64,000 nt of DNA from Labilibaculum sp. DW002 (GTDB taxonomy: Bacteria > Bacteroidota > Bacteroidia > Bacteroidales > Marinifilaceae): positions 1,302,001-1,366,000 of the forward strand of contig NZ_JAKJSC010000001.1 of NCBI RefSeq assembly GCF_029029525.1. The letters run 5' to 3'. The notes beneath the pieces are model-generated. The model did no database searches. It saw nothing but the letters and a program-made list of their open reading frames with translations, and had not been told where the DNA came from. Below, piece after piece: positions 54,816-63,210 of the stretch. Made by a program: the position numbers and the translations under genes. Each line of letters starts with the position of its first letter. The stretch's first letter is position 1.

Positions 54816-56510
54816 TCAATTAGCCTCAAACACTTGAATTTCCGAGAGTCCTAATCTCAGTCCTGGAAGCCACTCAGTAGACATTTCAGCATTTCCATCG
54901 GTGATGGTAAACTTTACCCACTTCACCTTTTTAGGCTGGAATTTAATCTCAGTTGGAGTTTTAGCACTATTTGAAGGCGCTGCATACATCCATTCCATCG
55001 AACCATCACTGAATACAAAATATCCTTCTTTTGTCCAACGGTCACCAGCTGGGCTGTCATATACTCGTATCCTGTCGATCACTTTTTCCTCATCCCACTC
55101 CAATTTAATCATTGCTCCTCTTCCTTCTTGAGAAATCCACTCTTTCGTTTTGTCTTTGTTTTCTACATCAATAACGCCATCAATCACAGCCTCAGGTTTA
55201 CTATCTTTTTCTGATGAAGTTGCCGTTACTTTAGCCATCGGAGCTATGTTTTTTAAATCCAGCTTTACTTCATTAAAAGGTTCATCTTTTAACACAAAAG
55301 CAAGCTCATGCATTGATGCCGCATATCGATTTTGATGAGGATTGATATTCTGTACACTGTAATTACTTGCAACAGTCATCCATGCACTGGTACCATCATC
55401 ATTGATAAACTGAGGTGTTATGTTTGGAAAGTAAGTTTGAGCTCCCCAATCCTTCATGTAATGCACAAGCTTGTAAGGACCTGTTATCTCATCTGCTTCC
55501 CAAAAAATGGTAACATTGTAGGGTAAGTTTTCTTCTGATTCTTTTAACCTGCAAGTCATTAGGATATATTTGTCCATCTTTGGAAAGTACGTAATACTTT
55601 CACTACCAAGATGATTAGGCCAATCTACAATAGGTTTAGCATTCTCTACTCCCTTAGTCCATATTGGCTTGCCCTTTTTTGTATGCCCAGTAAAAAACTC
55701 ATAGCTTTCAGCTTTGGTAATACTCTCAACAGTGGCATCGGTTCGGCACAAGTAGATTGCATCGCCTTTATCCCAGTTATTTTTGCCATTTCCAGAACTA
55801 TATCCATGTGCGCTTAAATAAATGCGTCCATCTTCAGCCTTATTGTTCTTCGCAAAATTTACCGCATGAACGGTACGAAATTTAGCTTTACCGGTTTCAT
55901 TGAAAAAGTTACCATCCAAATCAATGGCATTGGTCCAATATTGATTTTTCCAATTGGGCTCTGTATTTGCCGTAAAATTGTTCCAGTTTTTTGAATATCT
56001 AAACCCATTAAAATAACCTTCTTGATTAAAGGCATTATAAGTACCGATATAGAACACATCATCGACAATAAGACTCACACAAGGGTAATAATTGGTGCCA
56101 CCTGCCCACATTCTACCAAGGTTTTCAAATTTTAGGTTGATGGGATCTTTACCCATCACTTTTGCCTGCCCAACCGCATTTGACCTAATATTAGAATTCG
56201 TTGAAAAGCCTTCCATTTCTCCGTCTGTCCAAGGGGAATAAAGGTTCCCATCATTTGCAGATTGCAAATACCAGGTATCGGCAGCTGTATAATTAGCAAA
56301 TCGACCAGTAAACCTGACTTTGATAATATCCTCAGATCGTTCGTAGGGACAATCATCTGGAATTTCGTTTTCCCATTCGTAATACTTATAGATTGGACTA
56401 ATTGCAGGATCTGCCTTATCTCCTTCACGTTTCGTGTTGTCCGTTAGCTGTGCAAAGGACAAATTCATCATAACTATGGTGAAGAAGAAGGTAAGGAATG
56501 AAAATTTCAT
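54816..56510 (-). CDS. Secreted propeller (DUF4185-like) plus discoidin-type domain protein
   Basis: 564 residues from ATG 56510 (MKFSFLTFFFTIVMMNLSFAQ, signal peptide); the frame runs upstream to 56564. The N-terminal about 400 residues look like a five-bladed propeller: TWYLQSANDGNLYSPWTDGE, VDDVFYIGTYNAF, DGRIYLSAHGYSSG, SESITYFPKMDKYILMTCR. This resembles DUF4185 and GH43/GH117-like folds. The C-terminal about 150 residues (IAPMAKVTATSSEKDSKPEAVIDG to LRLGLSEIQVFEAN) form a discoidin/F5-8-type galactose-binding-like domain, often carbohydrate-binding. Probably a glycosidase or lyase acting outside the cytoplasm. I cannot assign a family or reaction. Confidence 0.65.
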   Translation of the reverse strand: MKFSFLTFFFTIVMMNLSFAQLTDNTKREGDKADPAISPIYKYYEWENEIPDDCPYERSEDIIKVRFTGRFANYTAADTWYLQSANDGNLYSPWTDGEMEGFSTNSNIRSNAVGQAKVMGKDPINLKFENLGRMWAGGTNYYPCVSLIVDDVFYIGTYNAFNQEGYFNGFRYSKNWNNFTANTEPNWKNQYWTNAIDLDGNFFNETGKAKFRTVHAVNFAKNNKAEDGRIYLSAHGYSSGNGKNNWDKGDAIYLCRTDATVESITKAESYEFFTGHTKKGKPIWTKGVENAKPIVDWPNHLGSESITYFPKMDKYILMTCRLKESEENLPYNVTIFWEADEITGPYKLVHYMKDWGAQTYFPNITPQFINDDGTSAWMTVASNYSVQNINPHQNRYAASMHELAFVLKDEPFNEVKLDLKNIAPMAKVTATSSEKDSKPEAVIDGVIDVENKDKTKEWISQEGRGAMIKLEWDEEKVIDRIRVYDSPAGDRWTKEGYFVFSDGSMEWMYAAPSNSAKTPTEIKFQPKKVKWVKFTITDGNAEMSTEWLPGLRLGLSEIQVFEAN

Positions 56511-56560
56511 GTTTTTACTGTTTTTTATCATTATTGCCAACTCTTTAAAAAGAGTGAACA

Positions 56561-56587
56561 GCATTCTTAATTTAAAACTAAGAATGC
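56561..56587 (-). repeat. Inverted repeat after the SDR gene
   Basis: GCATTCTTA/TAAGAATGC, 9 perfect pairs with a 9-base loop, lies between the SDR stop (56609) and the propeller gene start. It sits next to another short palindrome, ACTCTTT-AA-AAAGAGT (56540-56555). It could be a weak terminator or processing site. Confidence 0.4.
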
Positions 56588-56608
56588 CGACTGCTTTACA
56601 ATTACTAA

Positions 56609-57409
56609 TTAATACTCTTTTCTAGGTGGACGAGGATCATATTGAATCGTATGATTCATATAAGAACCATCAATATAAATATCGGTTCCTGTTATATAGC
56701 TGCCCAAATCACTTGCCAAAAATGCAACAGTTGGAGCAACATCACTAACAACACCTACTCTTCCCTGAGGAATCCACTCTTCAAATTTATGCCTGCCAAA
56801 CTTATTGATTTCCTCACGGTTCATCTCAGTTTCAATAGCTCCAGGTGCAACAGAAACAACTCTCACATTACTTTCAGCCAATTCCAGCGATAAACATTTA
56901 GAGAACATTTTTAGTCCCGCTTTAGCAGAACAGTAATGAACCAAACCTTTTCTAGGTACCACATCGTGAATTGAAGAAATGTTAATAATTACTCCTCCAC
57001 CAGTTTTTTCCATTCTTTTTCCAGCTTCTTGAGAGCAAAGAAATGGTCCTTTAAGATTAATACACATTACTCTATCCCACTCATCTTCATCCATATCTAA
57101 AACATGAACAATACTTTCTGAACCAGCATTATTTACCAAAATATCAATGCCACCAAATGCTTCATCCATTGCAGAAAACATTGCCTTAACTTCTTGTGAT
57201 TTTGCGACATTTGCACCAACTGCAACTGCTCTCACATTATATTTTGAGATAATTTGATTAGCTAAGACTTCAGCTTTCTCTCTATTACTGTAGTAGTTGA
57301 TTATAATATCAGCACCACAAGCTGCTAATTCTCTACAAATCTCAGATCCTATTCCTTGGCTTCCACCAGTAACCAAAGCTCTTTTCCCTTTTAAATTTAT
57401 TTTTGTCAT
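56609..57409 (-). CDS. SDR dehydrogenase, glucose-1-dehydrogenase-like
   Basis: 266-residue classical SDR: GGSQGIGSE near residue 15, NNAGSE, catalytic Ser in NISSIH and YCSAK (Tyr and Lys), and C-terminal IDGSYMNHTIQYDPRPPRKEY. It is of the kind that oxidises sugars (aldose 1-dehydrogenase) or reduces oxo-acids. With a lactonase and an aldonate dehydratase in the same operon, an aldose-to-lactone oxidation is the most economical role. The sugar (mannose proposed) is inferred. It starts 17 bases after the RraA-like stop, in one operon with the MFS porter and cupin. Confidence 0.8.
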   Translation of the reverse strand: MTKINLKGKRALVTGGSQGIGSEICRELAACGADIIINYYSNREKAEVLANQIISKYNVRAVAVGANVAKSQEVKAMFSAMDEAFGGIDILVNNAGSESIVHVLDMDEDEWDRVMCINLKGPFLCSQEAGKRMEKTGGGVIINISSIHDVVPRKGLVHYCSAKAGLKMFSKCLSLELAESNVRVVSVAPGAIETEMNREEINKFGRHKFEEWIPQGRVGVVSDVAPTVAFLASDLGSYITGTDIYIDGSYMNHTIQYDPRPPRKEY

Positions 57410-57426
57410 TTCTTTACGTTTGAAAG

Positions 57427-58119
57427 TTACATGATCCCAAATTTGTTGAATGCATCAACTGTACTCATCCCTTCTTCAAGAGCTTTTTTTACCAATTGTT
57501 CTCCTCTTGATTTTTCAATAGCTCCTTCAAAAGCCTCAATAACTACCTCCTGAGGTACAACAAGAACACCATCTCTATCACCGAAAATGATATCACCTGG
57601 ATTAATTCTAATGCCATCAATTTCAATTGGTACACGATAATCAATGACCTTTCCTCTTGGTCCCTGATCTTGAGCATAACCTCCGAAAGAAAATGTTGGA
57701 AATTTCAAATCTAAAATCTCATTTGTATCTCTTGAATAGCCATTTACAATAGCACCTGCGGCACCTAATTTTATAGCTCTTGTACTCATTAATCCGCCCC
57801 AAAGTGCGTATCGTGGTGACGAACCACTACAGATATAAACTTCATCTTCCTTAAGGCTATCCAATGCTTCGAACATGATTCCAAAAGGCTTTTTCATTAG
57901 AGGATTATTCGTATTTTCTGCTGCTTCTTCAAACACATCAGCTTCTAAAACTGGCATTGCTCTACCGATAACAACAAAATCATTACTAACAGGTTTAAGC
58001 TTTGGTGAAAGAAATTGGTGCTGATATCCTAATTTATCCAACACATCACCCACTAATGCTACAAAAAGTTCATTTTTAGCTATTTTAAATAACTCCTTAT
58101 CATCTTTCCAAACTGCCAT
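57427..58119 (-). CDS. RraA-like protein (HMG/oxo-acid aldolase type)
   Basis: 230 residues of the RraA/4-hydroxy-4-methyl-2-oxoglutarate aldolase family: VALVGDVLDKLGY, the WGGLMSTRAIKLGAAGAIVNGYSRDT segment with the glycine-rich active-site loop, and DIIFGDRDGVLVVPQEVV with the metal-binding GD pair. Family members range from RNase E regulators to class II pyruvate aldolases and oxaloacetate decarboxylases. No RNase E context is seen, so an aldolase or decarboxylase on a 2-oxo acid from the sugar pathway is likelier. Eleven bases separate it from the cupin gene. Confidence 0.82.
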   Translation of the reverse strand: MAVWKDDKELFKIAKNELFVALVGDVLDKLGYQHQFLSPKLKPVSNDFVVIGRAMPVLEADVFEEAAENTNNPLMKKPFGIMFEALDSLKEDEVYICSGSSPRYALWGGLMSTRAIKLGAAGAIVNGYSRDTNEILDLKFPTFSFGGYAQDQGPRGKVIDYRVPIEIDGIRINPGDIIFGDRDGVLVVPQEVVIEAFEGAIEKSRGEQLVKKALEEGMSTVDAFNKFGIM

Positions 58120-58130
58120 ACTTATTATAT

Positions 58131-58550
58131 TTACTTGTTTGCACCTACTTGATTAACACATTTAACCAATTCACTTCGCTTTGCCTCAGTTAAATCATAA
58201 AACTCAAAATCCGATAAATGTGTATCCGATTTTTCAACTATTATTACTTCACTACCATCCTGCATTGCAATGTTATGCCATGTATTTTTCGGAATATTAT
58301 AGGTTACTCCTTTTTGCATCAATTCTACCTCAAATTCAGGAACATCATTCTTTATTGTTGCAGTAATAAGTACAACTTTTCCTCTTAACAACAGAAACAC
58401 CTCATCCGTCTGAAAATGAACGTCTAACCTTGTAATGTTCTCAACCTTTTGATTTTCATCAGAATTAAGTTGAGCAACCTGCCAACCATCACGAATTAGA
58501 AATGGATGATAGCCTTTATCATTAACTGTAAACTTCTCTATTAAATTCAT
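58131..58550 (-). CDS. Small single-domain cupin
   Basis: 139 residues from the ATG giving MNLIEKF; a frame 5 codons longer starts at 58565. One cupin barrel with FQTDEVFLLLRGKVVLI and PKNTWHNIAMQ (the metal His of motif 2 is visible; motif 1 reads HFQTDEVF). No known specific family. It is co-directional and nearly contiguous with the RraA-like and SDR genes and downstream of an MFS porter. It may be a sugar-binding, isomerase-like or lactone-handling enzyme, or a ligand sensor. I cannot choose. Confidence 0.7.
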   Translation of the reverse strand: MNLIEKFTVNDKGYHPFLIRDGWQVAQLNSDENQKVENITRLDVHFQTDEVFLLLRGKVVLITATIKNDVPEFEVELMQKGVTYNIPKNTWHNIAMQDGSEVIIVEKSDTHLSDFEFYDLTEAKRSELVKCVNQVGANK

Positions 58551-58609
58551 ATTTTTATTTATCATATATCTGTTTACCCCTTAAAAGAATAAACATTTTC
58601 GCTATGCAA

Positions 58610-60058
58610 TTAATCCCATTTCTTATTTTTCCAATATCTTTCAATTTCTTCCAATGTTTTGCCCTTGGTTTCGGGTACAAATTTCCATATAAACCAAATT
58701 GCTGGAAGTGTTAGAATACCGTATAAAAAGAAAGTACCACTTGGCTCTATTGTTTTAATGAAAACAGGATTGGTTAGTGTAATAAAAAAACCTGTTACCA
58801 TTAATGAAAAGCTTCCGATTGAAACTGCAAGGCCTCTAATTCTTGTTGGAAAAATTTCACTAATAATAACCCAAACAACAGGTCCGAATGAAAATGCGAA
58901 ACTAGCTACATAAAATAGTAATGGAATAATTACAAGGTTTGATCCAAGAGCAAACATTATTCCGACACCTGTAAGCGATAAAAATGCTCCCGTAACTCCA
59001 ACTAATAAAAGTTTTCTTCTACCAAATCGTTCAATATTCATAATAGCAACGAAAGTGAAGACAGAGTTCACAACGCCAACCAATACTGCTCCTAGAAATG
59101 AACTTTCAACAGATTGAAATGATTCATTTAAAATATTAGGAGCAAAATACATGATAGCTGCAATACCACTTAAATGTGAGAACATTGGAAGAAGTATTCC
59201 TATCATTAATGGAGTACGCATAAATGGTTTGAACAATTCTTTAATTCCACCTTCTTCTTCGGCTACCATTTTATTGATCTCTACCATTTGTTGATTAGCC
59301 TCTTCTTTACCACTAATTCTGGTCATGATAACAAGAGCTTCATCTTTTCTTCCTTTTGAAACCAACCATCTTGGACTTTTTGGAGAGAAGAATAGTAAAG
59401 TAAGAAACAGTAAGGCAATCGGAATCTCCGTTCCAAACATCCCTCTCCAAATTTCGTGAACAAACAACCAAGACCAAAACCCATTCGCCTCATTTGTAAT
59501 CACACCAGCAGCTTCTCCAGCACCATTCAATACGATCCAGTCAACAAGAAATGCCAATAAAATTCCTAATGTAATAGACAATTGGTAGATAGAAACAAAT
59601 TTCCCTCTACTCTCTGCTTTTGTCAATTCTGAAATATAAATTGGAGCTACTACAGAGGTGATACCAACACCAAGTCCACCAATTAACCTGAATACAATCA
59701 GAAAATTAAATGCAAATGTAGAATCTGAAGTTAACCAATGTGCATGCTCAGGATTACCTAAAAACTGTGGAGGTAACATTGAGCCGATAGCTGATATGGT
59801 TAAACAACTAGCAGCAACAATTAATGCATTTTTACGACCAATTCGATCAGTAATAATACCTGATACAACGCAACCAACAATGGTTCCTAATAAGGCTGAA
59901 GATACCACCCAACCCAACATGGCTGCTGATAAATCAAAATGAGACTGTAAAAATGAATTACAACCTGAAATAATTGCTGTGTCGTACCCAAACAAGAATC
60001 CACCTATTGTGGAAACAAAGCTGATTGTTAAGAGGTATAATGAACTTTTCTTTTTCAT
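58610..60058 (-). CDS. MFS sugar porter (XylE/GLUT-like)
   Basis: 482 residues with 12 predicted membrane segments. Sugar-porter signatures are GYDTAIISGCNSF in helix 1, DRIGRK, ESRGKFVSIYQLSITLGILLAF, PKSPRWLVSKGRKDEA and the C-terminal PETKGKTLEEIE. Transports a neutral monosaccharide by proton symport or diffusion, unlike the ExuT-type carrier at 36270 that moves uronates. It is the first gene of a run with cupin, RraA-like and SDR genes and the likely entry point for mannose released by the GH38 and GH92 enzymes (inference). Confidence 0.9.
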   Translation of the reverse strand: MKKKSSLYLLTISFVSTIGGFLFGYDTAIISGCNSFLQSHFDLSAAMLGWVVSSALLGTIVGCVVSGIITDRIGRKNALIVAASCLTISAIGSMLPPQFLGNPEHAHWLTSDSTFAFNFLIVFRLIGGLGVGITSVVAPIYISELTKAESRGKFVSIYQLSITLGILLAFLVDWIVLNGAGEAAGVITNEANGFWSWLFVHEIWRGMFGTEIPIALLFLTLLFFSPKSPRWLVSKGRKDEALVIMTRISGKEEANQQMVEINKMVAEEEGGIKELFKPFMRTPLMIGILLPMFSHLSGIAAIMYFAPNILNESFQSVESSFLGAVLVGVVNSVFTFVAIMNIERFGRRKLLLVGVTGAFLSLTGVGIMFALGSNLVIIPLLFYVASFAFSFGPVVWVIISEIFPTRIRGLAVSIGSFSLMVTGFFITLTNPVFIKTIEPSGTFFLYGILTLPAIWFIWKFVPETKGKTLEEIERYWKNKKWD

Positions 60059-60096
60059 ATTTTAAAAATCTTGTATTAACAGACTGTTCAAATTGC

Positions 60097-62958
60097 CTAT
60101 TTTAATTTATAAGTTTCAACTGCACTTTTACCCAATTCAATTTGCAAAACATTTCCTTTCTGATTAAGTCTTTTAGGATTTTCCTCAATCATATCCGTCT
60201 TACTGGCATTTATAAAACCATTATTCAGTTTGATTTCAACCTTTTTATCTACTCCTTCAGTTTCTACAACTCGAATCACAACATCGTTGTCATCCTCAGC
60301 CTTTTTCATTGTTGTGATAACGGCAAATGGATTTGATGTACTCACAAAACTTTTCTCTGCTGGCAAACTTCCTTTTTGTTTGTTTGCTTTTACAATTGGT
60401 AAAAGTGGATGATTGTTTTCTATACCAAAATGGAATCCATTTTTCCATCCCTCTTCGTGAGAAGTTATTGAAAATTTAAATGTATGACTTCCCTTCTGAT
60501 CGTACCAGTTTCCTTGCCAGTGACAACTTTTATGTGAGGAGAGCAAAACTGAATTGATAACTGGATAGTCAGCAGAGTTCATGCTAGGATCAACCCAATC
60601 TGCCGTTACAACATTGGTAGACATGGTAAAGCCAAATCCATTTCCATTTGCAGTGATGAAATTTTGTATCTCACGTGGACGAATTTCCTCTGATTTTTGA
60701 CGATATGTTCCTCCCCAAGCAAATCCACCAGGACGCATGGTCAACTCATCTTTTCCAATATGAACCATTCCCATAGGAACATCATATGAAATCTGAGCAT
60801 CGTTTTTCATTTGTAATGGGAACAATACTCGTAATTGACGATTCTGTGTTCCTGGCCAGTTAGGAATAACATACTCTAAATCTATTTGCTTCTTTTTATG
60901 GAAAACGGTGATATTTTGCTCTACGTTGAAAGTATCCATTTCAAATGCTGATTGAAACTTAGAATATACTGCCCCTGATTCAATTAATTCCCATGAACTT
61001 TTCTTATCATCGGCGCGATCCATTGCAAAATTTGGCTCCTGCATTGTAACAAATTCTCCAGCTCCATTTCCTGTATATCCCATATGGAACAAATCTCCAG
61101 CAAGCATAGAAGTAGTATTAAAAATCTCTCTCTTTAATTTTTTATCATATAATCTTGTGATACCTCCTTGTCCTAATTCAACCGTGTAAAACTGGTTGTC
61201 ACAGAAATTTGAACCCGTGTTTATTGAAGTAACATTGCGCTTTCCTTTTTTTATTGTGAAGGTTTTGTAACCAATCGAAGGCATATCAGACAAGCTAAAA
61301 ACAAGCTCTTTTTTTCCATCAATAGTTACTAATTGCGTAGGAATTTTATCACCATTATTATCAGTAACAATCCAATTTGTTCCCTTTAAATTAGAAATAT
61401 CAACAGTAGCATTACCATCTCTACTCCATGACAAATCATTAAACACAACAATATTCTGAGTATTCTTTAAATCTACTTTCTTAGCAATACTATTTAGCGA
61501 AGAGTTAAGCAGCTTTGTTCCAATTTCATTTCCTGTTTCAAGAGCTACGCGGAATACACTATCAGTAATGTGACCATTTTTACCACCCCAACCATGATCA
61601 GGATAGATTGCATTATACCACGCCTTATCTAGTTCCTTTTGCGGATACAATGAAAAATCATTATTCAATTCACAGTTAATTGTATTGAAAATCTCTGCAG
61701 AAGGAATGGTAACCGCAGCTTCTCTTTTAGCTTTGACTGCTTCGTAATGTGCAGCGCCATGGATATACAACCAAAGATTTGGACGTTCCCCGTAAATTGA
61801 ATCAATTTTTGCTTCTGGAACATCAATTTCTTTCAAGAATTCCAAAGCCGTTGAATGAGCAAGCTCAGGAATTTTTATGCCTGCATTTTTTGCAATTTCG
61901 TTCCAAGCATCAATTACTTCTTTGTAAGATTCTGGCCCACCGGCATCAGCACTAATTACTGCTCCATAATGAGGAGGTATGTTTCTTTCTCTATAATATT
62001 CGTTCCAACTTTTCAGCGTTTTATGTAACTCATGTAGAGCGGTAATAGCATCTTCATCAAGCACCTTGTGATGATAGTGAAACCAACCATAATTCCCAGG
62101 ACTGTACGTAAAAATACTTGTTCCATCAGGACTGTACCAATTATAAAATCCTTCTTTCATTCGGGAAACAAATAAATAATCAATTCCAGATTTTTTAAAC
62201 AATTGTGGTACTTGTAAGGAACGTCCGGGAATATCAACATTATATGCAACATGCGCATCCATTCCAGGTAAATTCTTCTTGATCCAGCGACGACCTAAAT
62301 AAGATTGACGAACCAGTTGCTCGCTTGACTCAAGACCTTCATATGGTTGTGTAAAAGTGGCACCCCATTCAAAGTTTCCACTTTTGTAAGTATCTATCAA
62401 TCTTTGTTTATTCTCTGGAGAGTCTTCCAACACTTCCATTAGATTTAGAGATTGTTCCATTTCAAATTTGAATTCTGGTTCTTTCTCCATTAAATCAAGA
62501 GCAGGAATCGTAATATCATGTACACGTTCTTTTCTGCAAGTATCAGGTACGTCCATCCAACCAATATCTTGGTGAGAAGAAACAATCAGGTGAATTTTAC
62601 CATCTGCAAAATAATCCCAATCAGCCGGAATTAATGGCTCGAAGTGCTGTGTACTAATAATATTCTTCTTCCCTTTTTTTACGGTTATGATTCCTGAATT
62701 ACCGATAAGCGGAAGCAGAATCTGCATATCGCCATTCTCCAATTTAGTAACTTTTAATTCCTCCTCATTAAATCTTACGATACTGCCTGCAACCCAACTT
62801 TCATTTTTTATCGTTGCCTTAACCTTGTAAGTTCCATTTATCAACTCATATTGATACGGCTTCTCATATGAAAACACTATCATTTTTTTCGCCTCCATAG
62901 CCGATACTGTTTGCAACAAGTATCCAACAACAAACACCAACAACGCTAACTTCTTCAT
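60097..62958 (-). CDS. GH38 alpha-mannosidase-like enzyme 3
   Basis: 953 residues, signal peptide ending QTVSA. GH38 features are LIVSSHQDIGWMDVPD (metal HxD), EWGATFTQPYEGLESSEQLVRQSYLGRRW, AYNVDIPGRSLQVPQLF (nucleophile Asp), YSPGNYGWFHYHHK and YPDHGWGGKNGHITDS. It resembles GH38-1 more than GH38-2 (shared WMD, NVDxPG and GWGGxxGxITD motifs) but lacks its long N-terminal extension. A near-perfect LacI-type palindrome lies 41-60 bases before the ATG. The MFS porter follows, so release and uptake are coupled. Confidence 0.88.
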   Translation of the reverse strand: MKKLALLVFVVGYLLQTVSAMEAKKMIVFSYEKPYQYELINGTYKVKATIKNESWVAGSIVRFNEEELKVTKLENGDMQILLPLIGNSGIITVKKGKKNIISTQHFEPLIPADWDYFADGKIHLIVSSHQDIGWMDVPDTCRKERVHDITIPALDLMEKEPEFKFEMEQSLNLMEVLEDSPENKQRLIDTYKSGNFEWGATFTQPYEGLESSEQLVRQSYLGRRWIKKNLPGMDAHVAYNVDIPGRSLQVPQLFKKSGIDYLFVSRMKEGFYNWYSPDGTSIFTYSPGNYGWFHYHHKVLDEDAITALHELHKTLKSWNEYYRERNIPPHYGAVISADAGGPESYKEVIDAWNEIAKNAGIKIPELAHSTALEFLKEIDVPEAKIDSIYGERPNLWLYIHGAAHYEAVKAKREAAVTIPSAEIFNTINCELNNDFSLYPQKELDKAWYNAIYPDHGWGGKNGHITDSVFRVALETGNEIGTKLLNSSLNSIAKKVDLKNTQNIVVFNDLSWSRDGNATVDISNLKGTNWIVTDNNGDKIPTQLVTIDGKKELVFSLSDMPSIGYKTFTIKKGKRNVTSINTGSNFCDNQFYTVELGQGGITRLYDKKLKREIFNTTSMLAGDLFHMGYTGNGAGEFVTMQEPNFAMDRADDKKSSWELIESGAVYSKFQSAFEMDTFNVEQNITVFHKKKQIDLEYVIPNWPGTQNRQLRVLFPLQMKNDAQISYDVPMGMVHIGKDELTMRPGGFAWGGTYRQKSEEIRPREIQNFITANGNGFGFTMSTNVVTADWVDPSMNSADYPVINSVLLSSHKSCHWQGNWYDQKGSHTFKFSITSHEEGWKNGFHFGIENNHPLLPIVKANKQKGSLPAEKSFVSTSNPFAVITTMKKAEDDNDVVIRVVETEGVDKKVEIKLNNGFINASKTDMIEENPKRLNQKGNVLQIELGKSAVETYKLK

Positions 62959-62998
62959 CTTTAATATTTAAATAATCAAACCAATTTTTCACACAATT

Positions 62999-63018
62999 TT
63001 GCCTAACCGGTTGGGCAA
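62999..63018. promoter_or_regulatory. LacI-type operator, site C (before GH38-3)
   Basis: TTGCCTAACCGGTTGGGCAA: 9 of 10 pairs symmetric around a central CG, the best of the three sites. A possible -7 box TTGGTTTG (62984-62977, one mismatch to TAnnTTTG) lies between it and the ATG. Confidence 0.7.
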
Positions 63019-63023
63019 AGTGT

Positions 63024-63050
63024 TTTAAAAAAATGCACACTAGGTGCATT
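63024..63050 (-). terminator. Small terminator between the edge gene and GH38-3
   Basis: AATGCAC/GTGCATT (7 pairs, 5-base loop) followed on the minus strand by a T run (TTTTTAAAA). It separates the edge gene from the GH38-3 promoter and operator. Confidence 0.55.
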
Positions 63051-63133
63051 GAGAGTTTAAAGATAGTAATTTTCATTTATAAGATAAAAAACACCATACA
63101 TTTTAACTTCAGAAAATTAAAAATCTATTAATT

Positions 63134-63183
63134 TAGAAATCCGTGTCAGTATTTATTATTAATAAAGCCAACACGAATTTCTA
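63134..63183 (-). repeat. Inverted repeat just after the edge gene
   Basis: TAGAAAT plus CGTGT pair with ACACG plus ATTTCTA across one mismatch, with a 24-base A/T-rich loop. It starts 28 bases past the stop at 63211. A terminator or mRNA-end structure is likely. Confidence 0.5.
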
Positions 63184-63210
63184 GGCGACTATGAACGTTT
63201 TAATGCACTT

